From the NCBI GenBank assembly GCA_052035235.1, contig JBPOHT010000014.1:76350-140349 (forward strand): 64,000 nt of DNA. Direction: 5' to 3'. Position numbers and translations under genes: made by a program. Below are positions 34,843 through 43,824 of this stretch, piece after piece (position 1 is the first letter of the stretch; each line of letters starts with the position of its first letter). Origin of the DNA: Solimonas_A sp052035235 (lineage in GTDB: Bacteria > Pseudomonadota > Gammaproteobacteria > Nevskiales > Nevskiaceae). The notes beneath the pieces were generated by a model, which did no database searches, had not been told where the DNA came from, and saw only the letters and a program-made list of their open reading frames with translations.

Positions 34843-37800
34843 ATGAGCGAGCCCCGCAGTACCGGCGATGAAACTGAATCGCTCTCCCTGAACCTTGCGG
34901 TGCTCGGTGCGTCCGCCGGCGGCATCGAGGCGCTGTTGCGGGTGGTCGAGACCCTGCCGCCGTCCGGCGACTTCGCCCTGGTGGTGCTCACTCATCTCAA
35001 TCCCGAGAGCGACAGCCAGCTCGGCGAGGTGATCGGTGGCAAGGCGCCCTGGCCCGTGCGCGAGCTTGCCCACGGCGAGGCACTGCAGGCGGGCGTCATC
35101 CATGTGCTGCGGCCCGAGAGCGTGGCCACCTACCTCGGCGGGCGTGTGCGCCTGTCGCCTCGCGCGCCCGGCAGCTTCCACGTGATCGACTCCTTCCTCG
35201 CTTCTTCAGCGCGCGAGGATGCTGCCAGCGTGGCCGTGGCGATCCTGTCCGGCACGGGCGACGACGGCAGCGCGGGCGCGGTGGAAGTTCGGGCGGCAGG
35301 CGGCTTCATCGTGGCCCAGGACCCGGCCAGTGCCGCGCATGGCGGCATGCCGCAGTCCATCATCGATGCCGCCGTGGCCGATGCCGTGCTGCCGCCGGAA
35401 GAGATCATCCCGGCATTCCAGCGCTACTTCGCCGGCACCCCGCGCGCAGGAGAGGCCGAGCCCGTGTCGCAGATCGCGGCGGAGGCAATGGACCTGATCC
35501 ACCAGGAGCTCAAGCAGGACCTGCGCTTCTACAAGGACGTGAATGTCCGCCGCCGCTTGCTGCGCCGGGCCTATCTGCAGGCCCAGGGCGACCTGGGTGC
35601 CTACCTGCAGCAGCTGCGCGGCGACCGCGAGGAGCTGACACGCCTGCGCGACGACCTGCTGATCGGCGTCACCATGTTCTTCCGCGACCTGGAGCTGGTC
35701 AGTGCACTGGACCAGCGGATCCTGCCGGAGCTGCTGGAGCGTGCCGGCGAGACCATCCGCATCTGGGTGCCCGCCTGCTCCACCGGCGAGGAGGCCTACA
35801 CCATCGCCATGCTGGTGCACCGCACGCTGCAGACGGCGGGCATCACGCGCAAGGTGCAGATATTCGGTAGCGACATCAACGAACGCTCCATCATGCAGGC
35901 CCGCAGCGGGCGCTACGACGAGGCCGCGATCGAGAGCGTGCCGGAGCCCTATCGCTCGCGCTACTTCATGGTGGACGATGGCTCCTGGCGGGTGGTGAAG
36001 GAAATCCGCGAGCTCTGCGTCTTCGCGGCGCACAATCTCTTCACCAACGCGCCGTTCTCCAACGTCGACCTGGTGTCTTGCCGGAACCTGCTGATCTACC
36101 TGCGCAAGCCGGCCAAGCGCCATGCCTTCGAGGTCTGCTTCTACGCGCTACGCAAGCGCGGCTACCTGCTACTGGGCGCGTCGGAGAATGCCGACGCCGA
36201 GCTGTTCGAAGACGAGGCGCCCAGCCTCAACCTCTATCGCCGTCGCCAGATCACGCGCTCGCCGCTGCGCGGCTTCTCGATGCCGGACCTGATCCAACCG
36301 GGCACGACGCCTGCCCGCAACGAAGCCGGCGCCAACTGGCTGGAAAACATGGCGGACCGCGTGGCCCTGGCCAAGTACGCGCCGCCTGGCTTCGTGGTGG
36401 ACGCGCATGGCCGGGTGATCCAGTTCCGCGGCGACACCTCCAGCCTGCTGCTGCCCACCACCGGCGACGCCACGCTGTCGCTGGCGCGGCTGGTGCGGCC
36501 GGAGATGCAGGTGGACATGCGCACCGCGCTGATGGAGGCGGTGCGCAGCAAGCTGCCGGTGCGCCGCGAGCGGGTGCGCCTGGGCGATGACCATTGCACC
36601 ATCGACGTGGTGCCGATTCCCGCTGGCGGCTCGGAGTCCTACTTCCTGGTGTCGGTGCAATCCTGTGCGCCGGCCAACACGCCTTCGGCAGTGGCCAGCA
36701 CGGACGCCCGTACCGAGGACCTGGAGCGCTACGTGCGCGTGCTGGGCGACGAGCTGGAGCAGTCCCGTGCCCAGCTCAAGGGGCTGGTCACCGAGTACGA
36801 CGCCACCAGCGAGGAGCTGCGCACCGCCAACGAGGAAGTGCTCTCCGCCAACGAGGAGCTGCAGAGCGCCAACGAGGACCTGCAGGACGCCAAGCGAGAC
36901 CTGGAGCAGGCCAACTCGCGCCTCACCTCGCTCAACCAGCAGCTGCAGTCGCAGAACCAGCAGCTGCAGTTGCTGAATGACGACCTCGGTAACCTGATCC
37001 GCGGTATTCCGGCGCCTGTGCTGCTGGTGGATCGCGAGAAGTGCGTGCGCCACTGTTCGCCCAGCGCCGCCGAGCTCTTCGGCCTGTCGCCGGAGGACTT
37101 CGGCAAGCCGCTGCGGGAGAACGAGATATTCGGCGCGGACGTGATCGAAGAGGCGATGTCGGTGGCGTTGACGGAACTGCGCCCGCTGACACTGGAGGTA
37201 CGCGATCTGTCCGGACACTGGTACGCCCTGTCCACGCGGGCCTACCAGACCAGCGACAACCGCATCGACGGTGCCGTACTGGTGTTCCAGAGCATCCACA
37301 ACCTCAAGTTGGCACTGGACGCCGCCAATGCCGCGACGACGGAAGCCGAGCGAGCCAACGCTGCCAAGAACGACTTCCTCGCGCTGGTGAGCCACGAGCT
37401 GCGTTCGCCGCTCAACATCATCTCCAACTGGGCCGAGATACTGCGGCTCAAGCTGGCAGGCGTGGGTGTGGCGGAAGACACGCAGGTCAGCGGCGGCATC
37501 AAGAGCATCGTTCAGGGTTGCCGCGACCTGGCGGAGCTGATCGACGAGTTGCTGGACGTTTCGCGCATCACCAGCGGGCGCCTGGTGCTGGACCTGCGTC
37601 CCACCGACCTGGCCGGTGTGGTGCGCTCCACGCTGGAAGGCATGGCGCCACAGGCCCAGGCCAAGGCATTGGAGATCGCCGCCTCCGGGCATGACCGCGA
37701 GCTGCTCGTGGCCGGCGACGTGCGGCGGCTGCAGCAGATCGTCTCCAACATCCTGGGTGATGCGCTCAAGTTCACGCCCGGCGGCGGCCACATTGACGTG

Positions 37801-38508
37801 GCGCTGGTCCGGATCGACGGCAACGCCGAGCTCACCATCACCGATACCGGCGCCGGCATCGCGGCGGCAGACCTGCCGCATATCTTCGAGCGCTTCAGCC
37901 AGTCCGACATCTCGCGCACGCGCCAGTACGGCGGCCTGGGCCTGGGCCTGACCATCGTCAAGAGCCTCACGGAAGCACATGGCGGTTCCGTGGCGGCCGC
38001 CAGTGACGGTGTAGGCAGGGGTGCAAGCTTCGTGGTGCGCATTCCGCTCAGCCCGCTGGAGGCGACCCGCGCACCGGACGTGGCGCGACAGGCCAGCGCG
38101 CCGTCGCTGAAGGGCATCAGCATCCTGCTGGTGGACGACGAGACCGCCGGCAGCCTGCCGCTGAGCCACCTGCTGGCGGGACAGGGAGCCGAGGTGGTGC
38201 TGGCCGCGAGCGCGACCGAGGCACTGCAGCGCCTGGACGAGCGGCGCTTCGACGCGCTGATCGGCGACATCGCCATGCCGCAGGTGGACGGGTACGAGCT
38301 GATGCGGCGCATCCGCGAGGGCGAACGGCAGAAGGAGCAGGGCCCGATCTATGCCGTGGCGCTGACCGGCTTCACCGGCTTTGCGGACCGCAACGCGGCG
38401 CTGGCCGCCGGCTACGACGCCCACTTCGGCAAGCCCGCCAATCCGCGCGATCTGGCGGCGCGCATCTACTCGGGCGTGCGGGCGCTGCAGGCGGCGCGGC
38501 GGGGCTGA
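34843..38508 (+). CDS. CheB-CheR-PAS-histidine kinase-receiver fusion
   Basis: The 1221-residue protein starts at MSEPRSTG (34843). A CheB methylesterase domain spans about residues 15-190 (GASAGGIEAL nucleophile, SGTGDDGSAGA acid region), without its usual receiver. CheR methyltransferase follows at about 210-470 (VPACSTGEEAYTIAM, SDINERSI). Then come a PAS-like domain, a long coiled coil built on EEVLSANEELQSANEDL (about 625-720), a second PAS, and HisKA with LVSHELRSPLN (His about 850). HATPase (NILGDALKFTPGG, GGLGLGLTIVK) and a C-terminal receiver with acceptor Asp about 1141 (IGDIAMPQVDG) complete the chain. It combines adaptation enzymes with a hybrid kinase; no receptor gene is adjacent. 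Confidence 0.93.
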   Translation: MSEPRSTGDETESLSLNLAVLGASAGGIEALLRVVETLPPSGDFALVVLTHLNPESDSQLGEVIGGKAPWPVRELAHGEALQAGVIHVLRPESVATYLGGRVRLSPRAPGSFHVIDSFLASSAREDAASVAVAILSGTGDDGSAGAVEVRAAGGFIVAQDPASAAHGGMPQSIIDAAVADAVLPPEEIIPAFQRYFAGTPRAGEAEPVSQIAAEAMDLIHQELKQDLRFYKDVNVRRRLLRRAYLQAQGDLGAYLQQLRGDREELTRLRDDLLIGVTMFFRDLELVSALDQRILPELLERAGETIRIWVPACSTGEEAYTIAMLVHRTLQTAGITRKVQIFGSDINERSIMQARSGRYDEAAIESVPEPYRSRYFMVDDGSWRVVKEIRELCVFAAHNLFTNAPFSNVDLVSCRNLLIYLRKPAKRHAFEVCFYALRKRGYLLLGASENADAELFEDEAPSLNLYRRRQITRSPLRGFSMPDLIQPGTTPARNEAGANWLENMADRVALAKYAPPGFVVDAHGRVIQFRGDTSSLLLPTTGDATLSLARLVRPEMQVDMRTALMEAVRSKLPVRRERVRLGDDHCTIDVVPIPAGGSESYFLVSVQSCAPANTPSAVASTDARTEDLERYVRVLGDELEQSRAQLKGLVTEYDATSEELRTANEEVLSANEELQSANEDLQDAKRDLEQANSRLTSLNQQLQSQNQQLQLLNDDLGNLIRGIPAPVLLVDREKCVRHCSPSAAELFGLSPEDFGKPLRENEIFGADVIEEAMSVALTELRPLTLEVRDLSGHWYALSTRAYQTSDNRIDGAVLVFQSIHNLKLALDAANAATTEAERANAAKNDFLALVSHELRSPLNIISNWAEILRLKLAGVGVAEDTQVSGGIKSIVQGCRDLAELIDELLDVSRITSGRLVLDLRPTDLAGVVRSTLEGMAPQAQAKALEIAASGHDRELLVAGDVRRLQQIVSNILGDALKFTPGGGHIDVALVRIDGNAELTITDTGAGIAAADLPHIFERFSQSDISRTRQYGGLGLGLTIVKSLTEAHGGSVAAASDGVGRGASFVVRIPLSPLEATRAPDVARQASAPSLKGISILLVDDETAGSLPLSHLLAGQGAEVVLAASATEALQRLDERRFDALIGDIAMPQVDGYELMRRIREGERQKEQGPIYAVALTGFTGFADRNAALAAGYDAHFGKPANPRDLAARIYSGVRALQAARRG

Positions 38509-38563
38509 TCAGCGGCTGATGACGGGACTCCCGGTGAGGAGCCGGCAAGCCTGAAAGGGCCTG

Positions 38564-39469
38564 TCAGGCCTCGGCACCAGCCCGCGCGTAGCGTCCGGGC
38601 GGCAGGCCTACATGGCGGCTGAACGCCGTGCTGAAGGCGCTGGCGGAGCCGTAGCCCACGCGCTCGGCGAGCTCGCTGATGCCCAGCTCGCCGCGGCGCA
38701 GCAGGTCCTTGGCCACCGTCATGCGCCAGGCCAGCAGGTATTCCATCGGAGCCTGGCCGAGCGTGCGCGTGAAGCGCTCGAAGAACGCGGAGCGTGATAG
38801 CGCGGCGACGTTCGCCAGGCGAGGTACGGTCCAGGCCTGCGCGAGATTGCCGTGCATCTGCCGCAGGGCCTTTGCCAGCCGGGGATCCGCCAGGCCGCGC
38901 AGCAGGCCGGCGGGGGCCTGCTCGCCAGAGACCTGGCGCAGCGACTCGATCAACAGCAGCTCCACCAGGCGCGTCAGGATCAGATCACGACCCGAGCCCT
39001 GGCCACGGGATTCCTCGCGCAGCAGGCGCACCAGCGTGGACAGGCGCTCTACGCCGCGCAGGTGAATGCGTGGCGGCAACATGGACACCAGCAGGCCCGC
39101 TTCCGGCGATTCGAAGGCGAAGTGGCCGCCTAGAAGGCGCACATCCGGCTTGCCGCCGCGGCGGCCGTGGCGCAGCTCGCCGCTGAGCGTCGAGGCCTGC
39201 CGCGGATCCATCCGTACCGGCCTGGCGGGCTCGAAACCGGACATGGTGAAGCCGGCGGTCTTGGGCAGCAGCAGGAAGTCGCCGGCTTCCAGTACCAGCG
39301 GCTCCTGGCCATCCAACGCCAGGCGGCAACGGCCTTCCAGCACCGCGCAGAAGCTGGGCAGGCCGAACTCCGAGTAGCGCACGGCCCAGGCGCCCGCGCC
39401 GCTGATGCCCTTGGAGAACACGGCGCGGGGCTTGAGCAGGGCGATGACGTCGGACAGGGGATCGCTCAT
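38564..39469 (-). CDS. AraC-family regulator with cupin_6 sensor
   Basis: The 301-residue product has an N-terminal cupin_6 domain (LALDGQEPLVLEAGDFLLLPK) and a C-terminal AraC HTH pair with LANVAALSRSAFFERFTRT and ISELAERVGYGSASAFSTAFSRH. Length and ending match the AqdR/AraC cupin_6 class. It is divergent from the SDR gene, with about 100 bases between starts, and likely regulates it. Confidence 0.92.
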   Translation of the reverse strand: MSDPLSDVIALLKPRAVFSKGISGAGAWAVRYSEFGLPSFCAVLEGRCRLALDGQEPLVLEAGDFLLLPKTAGFTMSGFEPARPVRMDPRQASTLSGELRHGRRGGKPDVRLLGGHFAFESPEAGLLVSMLPPRIHLRGVERLSTLVRLLREESRGQGSGRDLILTRLVELLLIESLRQVSGEQAPAGLLRGLADPRLAKALRQMHGNLAQAWTVPRLANVAALSRSAFFERFTRTLGQAPMEYLLAWRMTVAKDLLRRGELGISELAERVGYGSASAFSTAFSRHVGLPPGRYARAGAEA

Positions 39470-39567
39470 ATATGGACTTCTGATAATAAAAAGTGGACTT
39501 ATGATTATGGAGAGTCCTGATCATGGCGCCTATCGTGAGCGCCACGCAAACCACACAGGAGTTCCCC

Positions 39568-40332
39568 ATGAAACCCAATCTCGAAACCGCACTGAAGACG
39601 GTGCTCATTACCGGCTGCTCGTCCGGCTATGGCCTGGAGACGGCACGTCACTTCCATGCACAGGGCTGGAAGGTGATTGCCACCATGCGCCAGCCGCATG
39701 AAGACCTGCTGCCTCGCTCGGAGCGACTGCGCGTACTGGCGCTGGATGTGACCCGGCCGGAAAGCATCGCCGCCGCGCTGGAGGCAAGCGGGCCGATCGA
39801 CGTGCTGGTGAACAACGCCGGCATCGGGCTGTTCGGGGCGCTGGAGGCTACGCCCATGGCGACCACGCGCGAGGTGTTCGAGACCAATACCTTTGGCGTG
39901 ATCGCGATGACGCAGGCGGTAGTGCCGCAGTTCCGCAGCCGGTGTTCGGGTGTGGTGGTGAACGTGACATCCAGCGCGACCCTGGCGCCGATGCCGCTGG
40001 TGGCCGTGTACACCGCCAGCAAGCAGGCGATCCAGGGATTCACCGGATCGCTGGCACTCGAACTGGAGCCCTTTGGCGTGCGCGCCAAACTGGTGGAGCC
40101 GGGTTATGCGCCCAGCACGAGGTTCACCGCCAATGGACAGGAGCGCATGGCGGGATTGATACCGGAGGCGTATATGCCGCAGGCCCAGCGCATCTTCGCC
40201 GCGCTGGACAATCCCATGGTCACGACCGAGCGTGACGTGGCGGAGGCGGTGTGGCGTGCGGCGAACGATGACAGCAGGCAACTGCGCTTCCCGGCGGGCG
40301 CGGATGCGTTGGCATTGGCGCAGGCACAGTGA
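39568..40332 (+). CDS. SDR-family oxidoreductase
   Basis: Starting at MKPNLETALKTVL (39568), the 254-residue protein has the Rossmann motif TGCSSGYG, NNAGIG, and the catalytic region with Ser (NVTSSATLAP) and YTASK, the classical SDR YxxxK. The charged residue after the second strand is MRQP, favouring NADPH weakly. Substrate is unknown. The divergent AraC regulator probably controls expression. A frame open 15 codons upstream lacks a good start. Confidence 0.9.
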   Translation: MKPNLETALKTVLITGCSSGYGLETARHFHAQGWKVIATMRQPHEDLLPRSERLRVLALDVTRPESIAAALEASGPIDVLVNNAGIGLFGALEATPMATTREVFETNTFGVIAMTQAVVPQFRSRCSGVVVNVTSSATLAPMPLVAVYTASKQAIQGFTGSLALELEPFGVRAKLVEPGYAPSTRFTANGQERMAGLIPEAYMPQAQRIFAALDNPMVTTERDVAEAVWRAANDDSRQLRFPAGADALALAQAQ

Positions 40333-40601
40333 CGGGAAAGCGCGGAGAATGTATGGCAGTTCCTGCCAATAAAAACTGTTCCTAAAAAACCTGCTCCGCC
40401 GGGCCAGCTCCGGAGAGATGGCGCGCGCCACGTGCCAGACCTGGCCTTGCGGCCAGCCGTTGTCTCCGCGGGCGCCTCGTGCAGGCACGCCCGTTGCGCT
40501 GCGCGGGCTCTCCTGGTGGAGGGGCCCGGCGGGCAGCAATACCATATTGTTAATGAGCACCGACAGCAGGTGTGACCCGGGACTCGTTCGCGGATGCGCT
40601 G

Positions 40602-40865
40602 GGACCTGTTAACCCTGGCGCGATCGCTGCGACGGAGACCGTTTTGGCGCAGGGCTAAGTCCCGTCACGCGCGGTGTACTCAACGTACATAAGCGGGGCG
40701 GGACGACGCCAGGCGCCAAAACAGTACCGCCCTCCGGGTGCCCCCAGATTGGCCGCCATGCGGTGTTGCTCGTCGGTTACTTGGAACCACCAAGCTCCCT
40801 CCTCGCGCCGTGCCTGGCGGCCAATCTGGGGGCATCGCAGCGACCGCGCCAGGGTTAACAGGTCC
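40602..40865. repeat. Nested inverted-repeat element (MITE-like)
   Basis: The ends, 40602-40632 and 40835-40865, are inverted 31-base repeats matching at 30 of 31 positions (they begin GGACCTGTTAACC). Directly inside on the right, 40815-40834 is a perfect inverted copy of 40739-40758 (20 bases, GCCCCCAGATTGG-type). A third pair, GTTTTGGCGC (40641-40650) with GCGCCAAAAC (40713-40722), lies within. No open frame fills it, and no target duplication is obvious. It is a mini-transposon-like element or a structured RNA gene; I cannot decide. Confidence 0.8.
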
Positions 40866-41030
40866 GAGAGCCCTACTGGGTTAGCCCGGCAATCGTTCTA
40901 CTGCAGGGAAGTTGGGGAGCGGGCGGCAGGGACCGGGTGGATGAGATCGTTCCCGGACTGCGGCGGCTTCGGTCGTTGGGATTCCAACGTGGAGCCTGGC
41001 TCGATGGGAATAGTTTGCGCGCTCTTGGGT

Positions 41031-41056
41031 GGAACTCATAACGGAGTTCCGTTTTT
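41031..41056 (+). terminator. Possible rho-independent terminator
   Basis: GGAACTC (41031-41037) pairs with GAGTTCC (41044-41050) over ATAACG, followed by G and five T. It has no assigned upstream gene; it may end a transcript from the inverted-repeat element. Confidence 0.55.
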
Positions 41057-41081
41057 CTTTCGGGGCTCGGTTAACGGATCG

Positions 41082-41113
41082 CGTTCACCCTTCGACGGGC
41101 TCAGGGCGAACGG
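41082..41113. repeat. Short palindromic repeat, copy 1
   Basis: CGTTCACCCT and AGGGCGAACG flank a TCGACGGGCTC centre. A 28-base stretch, from CACCCTTCGAC to GGGCGAACGG, recurs at 49918-49945 with one base changed. This family of repeats is widespread between genes in proteobacteria. Confidence 0.75.
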
Positions 41114-41195
41114 TTAGGGCCACCACTTCATGACCCCTCGTCGGCAACTGCTCCTGCATGGGCCTGTCTCGAGTACCCATGCCGCCCATTGCCAC

Positions 41196-41226
41196 TTGAC
41201 CTCAAGTGGACTTGAAGTTGCACAGT
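41196..41226 (+). promoter_or_regulatory. SoxR-type promoter and operator of the DHA2 exporter
   Basis: The 18-base dyad CCTCAAGTGGACTTGAAG at 41200-41217 closely matches the SoxR box of E. coli soxS (CCTCAAGTTAACTTGAGG). It sits between -35 TTGACC (41196-41201) and -10 CACAGT (41221-41226), separated by exactly 19 bases, the stretched spacing used by MerR-family activators. The exporter ATG is 39 bases downstream. No soxR gene is in the window, so the activator must be encoded elsewhere. Confidence 0.75.
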
Positions 41227-41264
41227 GGGTCATCGCCGAGCATGGATAGCTGAAGGAGCCCTGC

Positions 41265-42695
41265 ATGCAAGCAGAAACCAAGACCGGAACCGACACGGCC
41301 CCCAGCGGCCTGGCAGGGCCGCGGACGGCGCGTTGGGCGCTGGCGGGCTTGTCGCTTTCCGTGCTGCTGTCGTCACTGGGGACCAGCAGTGCCAACGTGG
41401 CCTTGCCGACGCTGGCGCAGGTGTTCTCTGCTTCGTTCCAGCAGGTGCAATGGATCGTACTGGCGTACCTGTTGGCGATCACCACATTGGTGGTCGGGGT
41501 GGGGCGGCTCGGAGACCTGGCGGGCCGGCGGCGCTTGCTGCTGTCGGGCATCGTCCTATTTACGGGGGCATCTGCGCTGTGCGGGCTGGCGCCGACGTTG
41601 TGGACGCTGATTGGCGCGCGTGCGGTCCAGGGGCTGGGGGCGGCGGTGATGATGTCGCTGACGATGGCTTTCGTCGGCGAGACTGTGCCTCGCGAGCGCA
41701 GCGGCGGTGCCATGGGTTTGCTGGGGACGATGTCTGCCGTGGGCACGGCGCTGGGACCGTCGCTGGGCGGGCTTTTGGTTTCGGAGGCGGGCTGGCGGGC
41801 GATCTTCTTCGTCAACGTGCCGCTGGGCTTGCTGGCCTTCGGCCTCTGTCGGCGATACCTGCCGAATGTACCGCGGGCCGCGCCGGGCGTGGGCGGGCGC
41901 TTCGACGTGATGGGCACCGTGCTGCTGGCGCTGACACTGGCGGCCTATGCGCTGGCAATGACCCCGGGGCGTGGCAGCCTGGGCTTGCTCAATGTAGGGC
42001 TGCTGCTGGCGGCGGCGGTGGGCCTGGCGCTGTTCCTGCGCGTCGAGTCCCGGGCGGCCGCGCCGCTAGTGCGGCTGGCGATGTTCCGTGAGCCGGTGCT
42101 GCGGGCGGGGCTGATCACCGGCACGCTGGTGACCACGGTGATGATGGCGACACTGGTGGTGGGGCCGTTCTACCTGTCGCGCGCGCTGGGGCTGGATGCG
42201 GCGGTGGTGGGGTTGGTGATGGCGACAGGGCCCCTGATCGCAGCGGTGGTGGGTTTGCCCGGCGGCCGGAGCGTGGACCGCCATGGCACGCAGCGCATCA
42301 CGGTGGGCGGGCTGATGGGCATGGTGGTGGGCTGCGCGGCGCTGTCGCTGGTGCCGGCGTCGCTGGGCATACCCGGCTACGTGATTCCGCTGGTGATCCT
42401 CACGGCGGGCTATGCGCTGTTCCAGGTGGCCAACAACACTGCGGTGATGGCGGGCGTGGCGGCGGACCAGCGTGGGCTGGTGTCCGGCATGATCGGCCTC
42501 TCACGCAACCTGGGCTTGGTCACCGGTGCGGCAGCGCTGGGCGCCGTGTTTGCGGCGACAGCGGGTGCGGCGGACATTCACGCGGCCAGCCCTGAGGCGG
42601 TGGCGCAGGGGATGCGGGTGACGTTTGGCGTGGCGGCGTTGCTGATCTTAGTTGCCGTGGGGATCGCGGCTGGGGCGGGGAAGGTGCGGCGCTAA
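41265..42695 (+). CDS. DHA2-type (14-helix) MFS multidrug exporter
   Basis: The 476-residue protein begins after an AAGGAG box and has about fourteen helices. LGTSSANVALPTLAQVF and WIVLAYLLAITTLVVGVGRLGD match the DHA2 (EmrB/QacA) branch, as does GTALGPSLGG in helix 5. It should export hydrophobic or redox-active compounds in exchange for protons. Lying behind a SoxR-type operator, it is likely induced by redox-cycling agents such as phenazines or quinones. The stop codon overlaps that of the convergent small membrane gene. Confidence 0.9.
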   Translation: MQAETKTGTDTAPSGLAGPRTARWALAGLSLSVLLSSLGTSSANVALPTLAQVFSASFQQVQWIVLAYLLAITTLVVGVGRLGDLAGRRRLLLSGIVLFTGASALCGLAPTLWTLIGARAVQGLGAAVMMSLTMAFVGETVPRERSGGAMGLLGTMSAVGTALGPSLGGLLVSEAGWRAIFFVNVPLGLLAFGLCRRYLPNVPRAAPGVGGRFDVMGTVLLALTLAAYALAMTPGRGSLGLLNVGLLLAAAVGLALFLRVESRAAAPLVRLAMFREPVLRAGLITGTLVTTVMMATLVVGPFYLSRALGLDAAVVGLVMATGPLIAAVVGLPGGRSVDRHGTQRITVGGLMGMVVGCAALSLVPASLGIPGYVIPLVILTAGYALFQVANNTAVMAGVAADQRGLVSGMIGLSRNLGLVTGAAALGAVFAATAGAADIHAASPEAVAQGMRVTFGVAALLILVAVGIAAGAGKVRR

Positions 42696-43000
42696 GGAGT
42701 AGGTGAGGAGGAATCCTGCGCGGCTCGCTTCTTCGATATGCGCTGCATGTGAGTGCCGTGCCAGGCCATGGATGTCAGGCCCACGCCGATGAGAACAAGC
42801 ACGAAGCCAAAGCCCTCTCCACATTCGCGAGGACTATCTGCCCACCAGCAACCCCGATAACCTGCGTGCTCCCCTTGCATGAGAATCGTGCCGAAGGCCA
42901 CCAGGAACAGCATCCCCAGCAGCAAAGACCGCTCAGTGCGAATCAAGTGGATCGTAGTAGCAAGGATTTCTCCCGGAGCCCACACCGATGGCTTCTTCAA
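42692..43000 (-). CDS. Two-helix small membrane protein
   Basis: The 102-residue product has two hydrophobic segments (SLLLGMLFLVAFGTIL and FGFVLVLIGVGLTSMAW) with two Cys in the loop between (GCWWADSPRECG). Its stop codon shares bases with the DHA2 exporter stop on the other strand (42692-42695). From 43001 to 43253 I see no further gene. Function unknown. Confidence 0.6.
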   Translation of the reverse strand: MKKPSVWAPGEILATTIHLIRTERSLLLGMLFLVAFGTILMQGEHAGYRGCWWADSPRECGEGFGFVLVLIGVGLTSMAWHGTHMQRISKKRAAQDSSSPTP

Positions 43001-43253
43001 CAGACCGGCTCCAGCAAGGCGATATGTCCGTCATTCTTGCTCCATCGGCCCATGGCTGCAGCGCCGTAGAGCGGACGAAGGCATCCGGCCGTAGGTTGGC
43101 GATAGGCCTCGGCGGCGAGCCACTACCCTGGCTGGAAGGTCTCCATGAAAAGGTTGGTGATGTGCAATGGTGCAAAGCGCGCCTGGAAAGCTCCGTGAAG
43201 GAGGGCCGGAAGCAAGCCCGACCCTCCTCCCACACGGATATCGCCCCGCCGGC

Positions 43254-43700
43254 TCACTGGTCCGGAATCTCCGGATCGACGAGCTGCGCGAGCTGGGCCA
43301 GCGATTCTTGCCAGCCGAGGTAGCAGCCCTCCTCCGGGATCACGTCCGGCACGCCGGCCTGGGTGATGCTGATGTCCGTGCCGCAGGAGACCTTCTTGAG
43401 GGAGATGGTCACGGTCATCTTGCCGGGCAGGTTGGCGTCCTCGAACTGGTCGGTGTGGACGATGCGCTCGTTGGGCACCAGCTCGGTGTACTCGGCACGG
43501 AAGAAGTGGCTGCCGCCGGTGGTGAAGTTGGTGAAGGACATGCGGTAACCGCCGCCCACCTTCGCCGTGAATTCATGGATCTTGGCGGTAAAACCATTGG
43601 GCGGCAGCCACTTGCAGAGGGCGTCGGCATCGGTGAAGGCGCGGTAGACGCGCTCCGGCGGGGCCTTGAGGACGCGGTGGAGGCGGATGGTGCTGGGCAT
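43254..43700 (-). CDS. SRPBCC (AHSA1-like) domain protein
   Basis: From MPSTIRLHRVLKAPP (43700) the 148-residue product is a START-like/AHSA1 domain: PERVYRAFTDADALCKWLPPNG starts it, with GGSHFFRAEYTELVPNERIVHTD and GCYLGWQESLAQLAQLV at the end. Members bind hydrophobic ligands or assist Hsp90 in eukaryotes; bacterial ones are mostly untested. No operon partner. Confidence 0.87.
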   Translation of the reverse strand: MPSTIRLHRVLKAPPERVYRAFTDADALCKWLPPNGFTAKIHEFTAKVGGGYRMSFTNFTTGGSHFFRAEYTELVPNERIVHTDQFEDANLPGKMTVTISLKKVSCGTDISITQAGVPDVIPEEGCYLGWQESLAQLAQLVDPEIPDQ

Positions 43701-43824
43701 GGTGGGGCTCCTGATTCTGGGAAAAGCCGTGGGTGGCATCTATACGTCGAACGGGCAGGGCGGATTTCGACAGGGGCGATGATTTTTCTTGCACGGCCGC
43801 TGAAACGCCAGCCTCCAGGCCGGT

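Larger units (their letters stand above)
40333..41264. other. 932-base gene-free stretch with structured repeats
   Basis: I see no convincing gene between the SDR stop and the DHA2 exporter start. The stretch contains a nested inverted-repeat element (40602-40865), a terminator (41031-41056), a palindromic repeat (41082-41113) and a SoxR-type promoter (41196-41226). Codon-like structure across 40340-40600 and 40870-41030 is absent. Confidence 0.75.

Noticed and set aside
36169..38424. 751-codon leftward open frame
   Set aside because: Antisense to the CheB-CheR-kinase gene, which has intact motifs throughout.
40602..40865. Integron attC site reading of the nested palindromes
   Set aside because: The GTTAACC/GGTTAAC ends do not fit the GTTRRRY/RYYYAAC core, and no integrase or cassette gene is near.
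40674..41117. 147-codon open frame in the gene-free stretch
   Set aside because: It crosses the inverted-repeat element and a terminator and shows no recognisable protein pattern.
42933..43235. 100-codon leftward open frame
   Set aside because: No ribosome site, irregular composition, and overlap with the start of the two-helix membrane gene.
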